A stretch of 64,000 nt of DNA from Verrucomicrobiales bacterium (GTDB lineage: Bacteria; Verrucomicrobiota; Verrucomicrobiia; Verrucomicrobiales; DEV007), in contig JAKISY010000012.1 of assembly GCA_021648365.1 (NCBI GenBank), forward strand, positions 1 to 64,000, read 5' to 3'. Below the pieces are notes generated by a model, which ran no database searches, was not told the DNA's origin, and was given only the letters and a program-made list of their open reading frames with translations. The translations under genes were made by a program, and so were the position numbers. Each line of letters begins with the position of its first letter. Within the stretch, counting starts at the first letter, position 1. This document shows, in pieces, positions 26,469 to 34,780 of this stretch.

Positions 26469-27074
26469 ATGAGCACCGTGCCCACAGCAGAAAGCTACAC
26501 GATCCATCTGATCCGCCATCCGCAAACGGACTGGAACGCGGCGCGTCGTTATCAAGGACTCAGCAATCGACCGTGGTCACCTGCCGGCGCGAGTCGCGCC
26601 CAACAAATTGTTAAAAAATTTCAACTAGCCCCTTTTGATCATATCATCAGTTCACCTCGCCATCACGCCCGCCGACTCGCTGAGCAACTGAGTGAACAGG
26701 TTCACCAAGATACCCGCTGGTCAGAGATAGATCATGGCAAATGGGAAGGTTTGACCTATCAAGAAGTCAACCACCGTTTCCCCGACACCGTCAACCAACG
26801 CTTCGCCGCCCCCTTACATTGCAAATCGCATGGCGGTCAGTCCTTGCATGAACTGCAACAGCAGGTCAGTGAAGCTTGGCAGCAGCTGATACAAAGCCCC
26901 TCTCATCAAAATATCGCCATCCTCACCCATGCCACACCGATCCAGTTGATCCTATGCCACATCACCGGCTTGCCGATCGAACGCTATTGGCAATTCCGCA
27001 TTGATTGCGGTAGTATCACTTCGCTTGATATCACCGCCGCAGGCTGCATCATCAACTTTTGCAATCAAACATGA
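26469..27074 (+). CDS. cobC: Probable alpha-ribazole phosphatase (histidine phosphatase family)
   Basis: A 201-residue histidine phosphatase. The phosphohistidine motif reads LIRHPQTDWN near residue 14, with Pro where most relatives have Gly (RHG). SSPRHHARRLAEQL, the EIDHGKWEGLTYQEV block and a second catalytic histidine in LTHATPIQ follow. In B12 synthesis CobC removes the phosphate of alpha-ribazole phosphate or of the cobalamin phosphate. Context between cobU and cobT supports that; the sequence alone gives only the superfamily. It overlaps cobT by ATGA. Confidence 0.85.
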   Translation: MSTVPTAESYTIHLIRHPQTDWNAARRYQGLSNRPWSPAGASRAQQIVKKFQLAPFDHIISSPRHHARRLAEQLSEQVHQDTRWSEIDHGKWEGLTYQEVNHRFPDTVNQRFAAPLHCKSHGGQSLHELQQQVSEAWQQLIQSPSHQNIAILTHATPIQLILCHITGLPIERYWQFRIDCGSITSLDITAAGCIINFCNQT

Positions 27075-28138
27075 ACCCGTCGCTCAACCTAGAACAACTG
27101 CTCGCCAGCATTCCGCATTTCGACCAAGCCTCAGCTGATGCGGCTCAAGCACGTCAGAACACCCTAACCAAACCGCAAGGCTCACTCGGCGATTTAGAAA
27201 AACTCTCGATCCAGATCGCAGGCATCACTGCCAACTTGCAAGCTCCTGTCGAACCCGCTGGCGTGGTGCTCGCCGCCGCCAGTCACGGCATCTGTGAGGA
27301 AGGGGTCAGCGCCTTCCCAACAGAAGTCACCGCTCAGATGGTTGGCAACTTCCTAAACGGCAAAGCCGCCATCAATGCGCTCGCTCGCAACGCTCAAGCC
27401 GAAGTTTTTGTCGTGGATGCAGGAGTAGGCCCGTCCTGCCCTGATGATGCGCAGTTACACCAACTAGGGTTTGGTAAAGGCACCGCCAACTTTGCGCAAC
27501 AGCCAGCGATGACCGCCGAGCAAGCACAAGTCATCATCGAACGAGGTGCTGCTTTTTCAAAAAAACTCTGCCAGCAAGGCATTCGCATGATCAGCCTAGG
27601 AGAAATGGGCATCGGCAATACCACCGCTGCCGCTGCCATCACAGCGGTGATCACCGACTCCTCCCCCTCGACCACCACTGGTCGTGGCACGATGATTGAC
27701 GATGCCACTTGGAACCACAAAGTCGCAGTGATCGAAAATGCCATCGCCAAACATCTACCGGATGCCACCGACGCGATTGCCATCCTGAGTAGTTTCGGAG
27801 GATACGAGACAGGCTTTCTCTGCGGGTGCATCCTCGGCGCCGCAGCCTGCCGCATGCCCATCATCCTCGACGGCTACCCCACCACCTCAGCCGCGCTACT
27901 CGCCGCGCTACTTCATCCCGGCATCGAGGACTTTATCATAGCTGGACACTGCTCTACAGAACCAGGTCACCGCTTGGCACTGGATCACCTAGGACTAAGC
28001 CCACTGCTCAAGCTATCGATGCGCTTAGGCGAAGGTAGTGGCGCCACGCTAGCTATCCCCATCGTGCGCGCCGCCGTAGCTTGTTTGAATGAAATGGCAA
28101 CCTTCGAAGAAGCGGCAGTCGCTGGCAAAGCAAAATGA
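27071..28138 (+). CDS. cobT: Nicotinate-nucleotide:dimethylbenzimidazole phosphoribosyltransferase
   Basis: A 355-residue CobT with NTLTKPQGSLGDLEKLS at about 32-50, ISLGEMGIGNTTAAAA near 176, the EPGHRLALDHLGL block near 300, and MRLGEGSGA with the catalytic glutamate near 318. It activates the lower-ligand base as its alpha-ribotide. The start at 27071 overlaps the cobC stop as ATGA and the end overlaps cobS the same way. Length is standard. No bza or bluB gene for making the base is seen in the window. Confidence 0.95.
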   Translation: MNPSLNLEQLLASIPHFDQASADAAQARQNTLTKPQGSLGDLEKLSIQIAGITANLQAPVEPAGVVLAAASHGICEEGVSAFPTEVTAQMVGNFLNGKAAINALARNAQAEVFVVDAGVGPSCPDDAQLHQLGFGKGTANFAQQPAMTAEQAQVIIERGAAFSKKLCQQGIRMISLGEMGIGNTTAAAAITAVITDSSPSTTTGRGTMIDDATWNHKVAVIENAIAKHLPDATDAIAILSSFGGYETGFLCGCILGAAACRMPIILDGYPTTSAALLAALLHPGIEDFIIAGHCSTEPGHRLALDHLGLSPLLKLSMRLGEGSGATLAIPIVRAAVACLNEMATFEEAAVAGKAK

Positions 28139-28896
28139 AAGGTGCGATTCTCAACTTACGCCTAGCGATCAGTTTTCTGACCCTACTGCCCGTCGGCAAT
28201 GTAGGCAAAGGAGATTTAGGCAAAGCCCTCTTCGCTTTCCCCTTAGTCGGCTTGTTGATCGGCGTCATCAGCGTAACTGCAGGCTTCGCTTGCCAGTATT
28301 TACTCGCTCCTCCACTGCACCTCATCGCGGTATTGATCACTGCCACCGTGCTCACTGGAGGACTCCACCTTGACGGTTTAGCCGATACCTTCGACGCTCT
28401 TTGCTCTTGGCGTTCACGTGAGAAGAAATTAAAAATCATGAAGGACAGCCGCATCGGAGTGATGGGTGCCCTTGTTTTGATTTTCATCTTGCTCACAAAA
28501 TTCGTCGCCCTCGGCGCGCTAGCCTCCCACTGGTGGGTCGGCGCCTTGCTCGCTCCGCTGTGGGGAAGATGGGCTACCTTCTACAACCTCCACTTTTTTC
28601 CACGCGCCAACCAACAAGGGCTCGCCGCAAGTATCGGCGCAGGCAGTGGTTGGCAATTCATCATCGCCACAGCCTTCACCCTCAGTGTCAGTTTTTTCAT
28701 CTGGTGGCAGTGCGGCGTCCCCCTCACTCAGCAGCTCGGCCTTTTACTCGTGCTGTGCCTCATCACCCACGCCCTCGCTGTGAAAATGAGCCGCAGCCTC
28801 GGCGGCGTCACCGGCGACACCTGTGGTGCTCTCTCAGAATTGACCGAAATCGCCCTGCTTTTAGCGCTAAGCTCTCCGCTCTTTCATTTATCATAA
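28135..28896 (+). CDS. cobS: Adenosylcobinamide-GDP ribazoletransferase (cobalamin synthase)
   Basis: A 253-residue integral membrane protein. FLTLLPVG near residue 15 and GGLHLDGLADTFDAL near 78 carry the acidic CobS motif, followed by KIMKDSRIGVMGA, another family block. Several hydrophobic helices fit the inner-membrane location. It joins activated cobinamide and alpha-ribazole, the final assembly step. It is last of the cobU unit; no hairpin terminator was recognised in the 119 bases before gcvPA. Confidence 0.94.
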   Translation: MKGAILNLRLAISFLTLLPVGNVGKGDLGKALFAFPLVGLLIGVISVTAGFACQYLLAPPLHLIAVLITATVLTGGLHLDGLADTFDALCSWRSREKKLKIMKDSRIGVMGALVLIFILLTKFVALGALASHWWVGALLAPLWGRWATFYNLHFFPRANQQGLAASIGAGSGWQFIIATAFTLSVSFFIWWQCGVPLTQQLGLLLVLCLITHALAVKMSRSLGGVTGDTCGALSELTEIALLLALSSPLFHLS

Positions 28897-29015
28897 TTTA
28901 CCTCAAACACCCGTTGCGAATCTCCCCCTTGCTATTAAAATGAGCCTAACTTCTCTTGCCTGTCTGAACGCTCAACCTGAGCATTACCTTATTTTAATAC
29001 TCAATCCACTCTGCT

Positions 29016-30383
29016 ATGGCCTCCCTACCCGGCTACAATGTCCTTCGTGAGCAAGATCGCTCTCACATGCTCGAAAAAATCGGCGTCGATTCCATCGACC
29101 AGCTGATAGATTTCATCCCCGCCAATTTGCGCTTGCAACAGCCGCTCGACTTGCCCGTAGCGATGAGCGAATGGCAACTGAAAAGCCATCTTACCGAATT
29201 AGCGTCACAAAACGAAAGTGCTGACAGTCATGTCTGCTTTCTCGGTGGCGGCGTTTACGATCACCACATCCCCGCAGTGGTCGATACCATCGCCTCTCGC
29301 GGCGAATTCCTCACTGCTTACACCCCTTACCAACCGGAAATCAGTCAGGGACTGCTGCGCGTGCTCTCCGATTTCCAACTCGTCGTCGGTCGCCTTTTTG
29401 ATGTGCCTGTGGTCAACTGCTCGGTTTACGACGGCGCCACGGCGCTCGCCGAAAGCGCGTGGATGGCGATCTCTGCAAGTGGCGAGAATCGCCTCATCGT
29501 CAGCGATACCATCTGGCCCGAACACCTAGAAGTGCTGCACCTCTACATGGCTAACCGCGATGTGGAAATCGAAATGATTTCTCATGATGAAAGTGCAGGC
29601 ACTTGTGATTTGGCATCGCTGGAATCCGCTTTGCAACAACCCGCCGCAGCGGTGATCGCGCAAAGTCCCAACTGCTTCGGCATCCTCGAAGATGTAAAAA
29701 CCTTGGTACAAAAAGCTCATCAAAAAGACTGTCTTGCCGTGATCGGTTGTTACCCCACTTCACTAGGCATCATCGAAGCCCCAGGAACGCACGGCGCCGA
29801 CATTGTTTATGCGGAGGGTCAATCTCTCGGCTTGCCGCTCGCTGCAGGTGGCCCCTACATGGGAATGATCGGCACCCGCGAAGCTCTGATTGATTTTTTA
29901 CCGGGCCGCCTCGTCGGAGAGACCAAGGACATCAAAGGCGAACCCGCTCTTGCCTTGATCAAACAAGAACGTGAGCAACATGTTCGTCGACACAAAGCCA
30001 CCAGTCACATTTGCTCCAACCAGGCCTTGATGGCACTTCGCACCTTGGTCTATCTCAGCCTGATGGGAGAAAGCGGCTTGCGCCGAGTCGCCACCTTGAG
30101 CGCTCAGAAAGCTCACTACCTCTGCGCAGAACTCGAAAAAGTTGCCGGTATTTCCAAAAGCTACCAAGGCGCGTTTTTCAATGAGTTCTGTATCGATGTG
30201 CCCGTGAATGCCTCCAAACTGATCGAAAAACTTCGCCAACAAGGCTTCCACGCTGGCATCGAATGCAGCTCGCATGACAACAGCCAAGATCGCCTGTTGA
30301 TCGCCGTCACCGAAACCAAATCACTCGATACTTTGAATCACTTCATCCAAGTCTTCACTCAATCCCTGAAAAAGTTGTCATGA
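29016..30383 (+). CDS. gcvPA: Glycine dehydrogenase (decarboxylating) subunit 1
   Basis: A 455-residue first subunit of the split P-protein. LGGGVYDHHIPAVVDTI, YTPYQPEISQG, VYDGATALAESAWMA and GGPYMGMIGTREALIDFLPGRLVG are typical GcvPA blocks. With GcvPB it decarboxylates glycine and passes the aminomethyl group to the H-protein lipoyl arm. The T and H proteins are not in the window. Its TGA overlaps the gcvPB ATG (ATGA), so the two subunits are translationally coupled. No glycine riboswitch was recognised upstream. Confidence 0.95.
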   Translation: MASLPGYNVLREQDRSHMLEKIGVDSIDQLIDFIPANLRLQQPLDLPVAMSEWQLKSHLTELASQNESADSHVCFLGGGVYDHHIPAVVDTIASRGEFLTAYTPYQPEISQGLLRVLSDFQLVVGRLFDVPVVNCSVYDGATALAESAWMAISASGENRLIVSDTIWPEHLEVLHLYMANRDVEIEMISHDESAGTCDLASLESALQQPAAAVIAQSPNCFGILEDVKTLVQKAHQKDCLAVIGCYPTSLGIIEAPGTHGADIVYAEGQSLGLPLAAGGPYMGMIGTREALIDFLPGRLVGETKDIKGEPALALIKQEREQHVRRHKATSHICSNQALMALRTLVYLSLMGESGLRRVATLSAQKAHYLCAELEKVAGISKSYQGAFFNEFCIDVPVNASKLIEKLRQQGFHAGIECSSHDNSQDRLLIAVTETKSLDTLNHFIQVFTQSLKKLS

Positions 30384-31882
30384 ATCCTGGAACCACCCTA
30401 AAAGCAGCGCGACGCGTTTCCGTTTTTGATCTATCACAACCCGGACTAGGTGGCAGCGGCATCACCGATCCCGATTTTGACGGCGAACACATACCTGATG
30501 AGCTAAGTGAATTCGCCACACGCAAAAACACCGGCCTACCCGAACTCAGCGAGGTGGATGTGGTGCGCCATTTCACCCGTCTCAGTCAGGATACTTTTGG
30601 AGTCGATCTCGGCCCCTACCCGCTCGGCTCCTGCACCATGAAATACAATCCCAAGCGCAACGATGCGATGGCGGATTTGCCAGGGTTTGCGCGGGTGCAT
30701 CCAGCCCAACCTAAAGACTCAATGCCTGGTCTGTGGACACTTTTTCACAATCTACAGGAGCACCTGGCTGAAATCACTGGCATGGATGCCTTCACGCTGC
30801 AACCAGCTGCGGGAGCTCATGGAGAACTTACGGGGCTGTTGACGATCCGTCGCCACTTCGAAAGCAAAAAACAAAACCGCTCTGTCATTTTGATCCCCGA
30901 CTCTGCTCACGGCACCAATCCTGCTAGTGCTGCGATGTCGGGTTATATTTGCAAAATCATCCCAACCACTAAAGAAGGCACGCTCGATGTGGAAGCCATG
31001 CGCTCGATGCTGGACGGCGATGTCGCGGCATTGATGATGACCAATCCCTCAACGCTCGGACTTTTTGATCCCAACATCGAAGAAATCGCCAAAACCCTCC
31101 ACGACAACGGCTCCCTACTCTACTACGACGGCGCCAATCTCAATGCTCTGATGGGTCTCGTCCGTCCTGGTGACATGGGTTTCGATGTCATCCATATCAA
31201 TACTCACAAAACCCTATCCACACCCCACGGTGGTGGTGGACCCGGCGCCGGGCCGTGCGGAGTAAAAGCCTTTCTCGAACCCTACCTACCCATTCCTGTG
31301 GTCACCCGTAATGATCACGGCGAGATCGAAGCGCAATTTGATCGCCCGCTGAGTATCGGTCGAGTAAAAAGTTATTTTGGCCACGTCTCCATCCTCATCA
31401 AAGCTTACTGCTACATCCTCAGCAACGGAGCCGAAGGCCTGCGCATGGTTTCTGAAAATGCTGTGCTCAACGCAAACTACATGCAGAGTTCGCTGTCAGA
31501 TTTGCTACCCCCCGTTTTCCAGCAACGCTGCATGCACGAATGTCTGCTCTCAGGCGGCGATCTCGATGTCGATCCTTTCGACTTCGTCAAACGCTTGATC
31601 GATTTCGGAGTCCACCCCCCTACTCTGGTCGGAGCGGGCTGTGTGCATTTTTCCGACGAATACGATGCCGCCATGCTGATCGAACCCACTGAGACCGAGA
31701 GTCTCGCAGTGCTCGATGACATGATTGCCCAGTTCCGCAAAGTGGCACGCGAAGTCGCCGTCGCCCGCTATATGATCGAAACCGCACCGCATACCACCGA
31801 CGTTGCCAAAATCATCACTGACGAACCCGCTTTTCTCAGTATGCTAGAAGCCGACAAACCTTGCGATTCAAAATCATCATGA
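30380..31882 (+). CDS. gcvPB: Glycine dehydrogenase (decarboxylating) subunit 2
   Basis: A 500-residue PLP-carrying half of the P-protein. LGPYPLGSCTMKYNPK, LLIP-like IPDSAHGTNPASA, and INTHKTLSTPHGGGGPG with the PLP lysine at about 277 are diagnostic. It works as a heterotetramer with GcvPA. The last codons overlap the ATG of a CheY-like regulator by ATGA, an unusual partner for a metabolic gene. Length agrees with other GcvPB proteins. Confidence 0.95.
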   Translation: MNPGTTLKAARRVSVFDLSQPGLGGSGITDPDFDGEHIPDELSEFATRKNTGLPELSEVDVVRHFTRLSQDTFGVDLGPYPLGSCTMKYNPKRNDAMADLPGFARVHPAQPKDSMPGLWTLFHNLQEHLAEITGMDAFTLQPAAGAHGELTGLLTIRRHFESKKQNRSVILIPDSAHGTNPASAAMSGYICKIIPTTKEGTLDVEAMRSMLDGDVAALMMTNPSTLGLFDPNIEEIAKTLHDNGSLLYYDGANLNALMGLVRPGDMGFDVIHINTHKTLSTPHGGGGPGAGPCGVKAFLEPYLPIPVVTRNDHGEIEAQFDRPLSIGRVKSYFGHVSILIKAYCYILSNGAEGLRMVSENAVLNANYMQSSLSDLLPPVFQQRCMHECLLSGGDLDVDPFDFVKRLIDFGVHPPTLVGAGCVHFSDEYDAAMLIEPTETESLAVLDDMIAQFRKVAREVAVARYMIETAPHTTDVAKIITDEPAFLSMLEADKPCDSKSS

Positions 31883-32319
31883 GCTCCCTTTCCGACAACA
31901 TCAAAAACGCAAAGATCCTGATCGTCGATGATACCAAAATGATGCGCTCACTGATGAGCCGTCATCTTCGCGACACCGGCTTTGTTAACGTCGCAGAAGT
32001 CGAAGACGGCAGTCAGGCTCTCGCCTATATCGAAGAACACCCTGTCGATTTCATGCTACTGGATATCATGATGCCAGTGATGGACGGATACGAAACGCTG
32101 GAGAACCTCAAAGCCTCTGGCAAACTCTCCTCCATCGCCGTGGTCATGGTCACCGCAGTCGATGAAATCGAAGCGGTCGCCAAGTGCATCGAACTCGGAG
32201 CCGCTGACTACATGCCCAAACTTTTTAATCCGATCTTGCTCAACCTACGCATCGAATCCAACCTACAACTCTTATTCATGCGCCGTCGCCTGGCAGAACT
32301 CGGTGACAATGTGAACTAG
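31879..32319 (+). CDS. Stand-alone receiver domain, CheY-like
   Basis: A 146-residue single receiver domain with acidic pocket DDTK near residue 15, phosphoacceptor Asp in FMLLDIMMP, Thr in VTAV and Lys in MPKLFNP. No output domain follows. Such proteins relay phosphate or bind a partner directly. The start at 31879 overlaps the gcvPB stop by ATGA, so its amount is tied to glycine decarboxylase; the partner kinase is unknown. Confidence 0.88.
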   Translation: MSSLSDNIKNAKILIVDDTKMMRSLMSRHLRDTGFVNVAEVEDGSQALAYIEEHPVDFMLLDIMMPVMDGYETLENLKASGKLSSIAVVMVTAVDEIEAVAKCIELGAADYMPKLFNPILLNLRIESNLQLLFMRRRLAELGDNVN

Positions 32320-32335
32320 CTCCTCTCCCAATTAG

Positions 32336-32354
32336 CATGGGCTTCCAGCCCATG
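32336..32354. repeat. Short perfect hairpin between the receiver and the symporter
   Basis: CATGGGCT-TCC-AGCCCATG, an 8-base stem with a 3-base loop. No run of T follows, so it is not a classical terminator. It could be a REP-like element or an mRNA stabiliser. Confidence 0.5.
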
Positions 32355-32411
32355 AATCACAGCCAAAACTCAATTTCGCCAACATAACCTCAAACCTACA
32401 CTACCTCTCCT

Positions 32412-33785
32412 ATGGAATCCTTCAACCAACTCATCTCCAAGCTTAGCTCTATTGTCTGGGGGCCGCCGATGCTGACCCTTATCGTATTGACCGGAGTTCT
32501 GCTCACCTACAGACTGCGCTTCATTCAAATTTCCAAGCTGATCACCGGTCTGCGTTTTGCTTTTGGTAAAAAAGGACGCTCCAGCAGCAGAGAAGGTGAT
32601 GTCTCCCCTTTCCAATCCCTGATGACCGCGCTCGCTGCGACCATCGGCACTGGAAACATCGTCGGAGTCGCCACCGCCATTTCCATCGGCGGACCTGGTG
32701 CGCTTTTCTGGATGTGGGTGATCGCTTTCCTCGGCATGGCAACCAAATATTCCGAAGCTCTGTTGGCAGTGAAATACCGAATCAAAGATGAAAACGGAAA
32801 AATGAATGGCGGCCCGATGTATTACATCGAAAGAGGCATGGGTGAAAAATGGAAACCTCTGGCGATTGCTTTTGCCGCCTTTGGATCGATCGCCGCTTTT
32901 GGCATCGGCAACATGGTGCAGGCGAATGCCGTCGCAGGCAACGTGATCGCGCTGATGGGAGCCGAGGGAGAATCGGCAAAAACCGCCGCCCTGGTAACTG
33001 GTTTGATATTGGCATTATTCACTGGCGCCGTCATCCTTGGCGGCATCAAATCGATTGGCCGCACCGCCGGCGTGATGGTTCCCTTCATGGCAACTTTTTA
33101 CATTCTCGGCTGTGTGTATATCCTCTTCAGTTTCGCAGCAGAACTCCCCGCTGCCATAGCTCTCGTTTTCAGCGATGCGTTCACCGGCACTTCAGCCGTG
33201 GGAGGGTTCACCGGAGCGAGCATCATGATCGCCTTGCGCATGGGCGTAGCACGCGGGGTATTTTCCAACGAGTCAGGTCTAGGTAGCGCACCGATCGCCG
33301 CAGCCGCAGCCCAAACCGACGAACCCGCCGAGCAAGCCGTCATCTCAATGATGGGCACCTTCATCGACAGTATCGTGATCTGCTCCTTGACCGGCTTAAC
33401 CCTGATCGTCACCGGCGTGTGGAGCGCTGGCAAAGAATCAGCTGCCTCGATGGCACAAATGGCTTTTGACAAAGGACTGCCTGGTGAAATCGGCGGCACT
33501 CTGGTCGGCATTGCAGTGATCGCTTTTGCCTACTCCACCCTGCTGGGATGGTCCTATTATGGCGAACGCTGTATCGAATACCTTTTTGGACTCAAAATAA
33601 TCAAATATTACCGCGTCCTGTGGATCGTCGCCATCGTGGTCGGATCCACTGGTGGACTCACCCTGGTGTGGAACATCGCCGATGTGCTCAACGCGATGAT
33701 GGCTCTACCTAACTTGATCGCTTTGATTGCCCTATCGGGAGTCGTCGTCGCTGAGACGCGGGCTTATTGGTCGAAAAATAAGTAA
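32412..33785 (+). CDS. Alanine/glycine:cation symporter (AGCS family)
   Basis: A 457-residue membrane protein with about ten hydrophobic helices. ATIGTGNIVGVATAI near residue 75, NGGPMYYIERGMG near 137 and RGVFSNESGLGSAPIAAAAAQT near 280 are AGCS signatures. The family imports alanine or glycine with sodium or protons. Lying just after gcvPA-gcvPB, glycine is the likely substrate, which would feed the decarboxylase; that is inference from position. Confidence 0.93.
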   Translation: MESFNQLISKLSSIVWGPPMLTLIVLTGVLLTYRLRFIQISKLITGLRFAFGKKGRSSSREGDVSPFQSLMTALAATIGTGNIVGVATAISIGGPGALFWMWVIAFLGMATKYSEALLAVKYRIKDENGKMNGGPMYYIERGMGEKWKPLAIAFAAFGSIAAFGIGNMVQANAVAGNVIALMGAEGESAKTAALVTGLILALFTGAVILGGIKSIGRTAGVMVPFMATFYILGCVYILFSFAAELPAAIALVFSDAFTGTSAVGGFTGASIMIALRMGVARGVFSNESGLGSAPIAAAAAQTDEPAEQAVISMMGTFIDSIVICSLTGLTLIVTGVWSAGKESAASMAQMAFDKGLPGEIGGTLVGIAVIAFAYSTLLGWSYYGERCIEYLFGLKIIKYYRVLWIVAIVVGSTGGLTLVWNIADVLNAMMALPNLIALIALSGVVVAETRAYWSKNK

Positions 33786-33813
33786 CCTCACCTCTATTTA
33801 AATTCGACTTAGC

Positions 33814-33842
33814 TTGACAGCCTAGACACCTATTGATATTTT
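33814..33842 (+). promoter_or_regulatory. Possible promoter with a very short or absent leader
   Basis: TTGACA (33814-33819), a 17-base spacer and TATTTT (33837-33842) lie directly before the ATG at 33849. The -35 box is perfect and the -10 box matches four of six. Transcription would start at or next to the ATG, giving a leaderless mRNA. Confidence 0.4.
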
Positions 33843-33848
33843 CCTAGC

Positions 33849-34280
33849 ATGGAAAAAATAGCTAGCGCCGGAGAAGTCACTGAACAAACCAAACAGGAAA
33901 TAATGGCGATCCAAGAAGCCATCCACCCTTCCAAGCTAGGTCAAGCCATCGACGTAACGATTGCCAACATCAAAAAATACGTGCTCCCCCAGTACAAAGC
34001 CAACCTCTTTGGTAATATCTATGATATTGAAATAGGCATCGAAGCCGTGCGCTCTGGCAGCATGAAAGGTCACACTTCCATCAAACACGACCTGCAGTTT
34101 TTTTCCTCTGGAGATACCATCGTTTGTTTTGGCTTAGGCGATGGGGCGGATTACGATGAAGATGGCAACAAAATAAGCGAACATCTGAATTTCCCCTTCT
34201 GCGATGTATTCGTTCGAGTTGATGGCGAACTTCGCCTGCTTGCCGTCACCGCCTCTGCCGTTATTCCTGAAGGCAACTAA
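33849..34280 (+). CDS. NTF2-like (SnoaL-type) small protein
   Basis: A 143-residue soluble protein. The second half alternates strands (DLQFFSSGDTIVCFGLGDG, then FCDVFVRVDGELRLLAVTAS) as in the NTF2/SnoaL fold, which includes cyclases, isomerases and binding proteins. No catalytic residues can be assigned. It is followed after 12 bases by a second protein of similar design and then an FAD hydroxylase, suggesting joint action on a small molecule. The ATG is close behind a possible promoter. Confidence 0.65.
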   Translation: MEKIASAGEVTEQTKQEIMAIQEAIHPSKLGQAIDVTIANIKKYVLPQYKANLFGNIYDIEIGIEAVRSGSMKGHTSIKHDLQFFSSGDTIVCFGLGDGADYDEDGNKISEHLNFPFCDVFVRVDGELRLLAVTASAVIPEGN

Positions 34281-34292
34281 ATTTATTTTCAC

Positions 34293-34748
34293 ATGAGTGA
34301 CAACCCAAGGTCAGCGACTGATGTTAGCGAAGAACTCAAAGAAAAACTGATCTCTATTTCTTACGCTACCGTCCCTATTCAATCTAATCAAAAAACACAG
34401 CAAGAAACAAATCAGATTTTCACCAAAAATGTTAAACAACATTTAGCTCCAGAATTTCAATACAACTTGAATGGCTATATCCTGAGCCGAGAGCAATACA
34501 TCGAAAAATTCTGTGACGCTATATTCACTGAGATTAGTTTCTACGACCAAAAGTTCACTCGCCTCGGCAATACCATCATCATGCAAGGCTTAACTGGCTT
34601 CACCTGCGTTCATGCAGGTGAAAAAACAGAGCGCTCTAATGATGTCTTCTACGATATATTCTCTAAAATCGACGATCAATGGGTCATGCTACTCACTTAC
34701 TCTTACACTCAGCCAAACTGGGACGTCACTGCCCCAAAAGAAATCTAA
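34293..34748 (+). CDS. Second NTF2-like (SnoaL-type) small protein
   Basis: A 151-residue soluble protein. TKNVKQHLAPEFQYNLNGYILSREQYIEKF and NDVFYDIFSKIDDQWVMLLTYSY fit an NTF2-like helix-then-sheet fold. Similarity to its upstream neighbour is at the level of layout, not clear identity. It lies 32 bases before the FAD hydroxylase on the same strand. Its AT-richer codon use resembles the upstream partner. The substrate is unknown. Confidence 0.6.
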   Translation: MSDNPRSATDVSEELKEKLISISYATVPIQSNQKTQQETNQIFTKNVKQHLAPEFQYNLNGYILSREQYIEKFCDAIFTEISFYDQKFTRLGNTIIMQGLTGFTCVHAGEKTERSNDVFYDIFSKIDDQWVMLLTYSYTQPNWDVTAPKEI

Positions 34749-34780
34749 ATTAAGCGCCCTACCCTCTACCCACCCTTACT

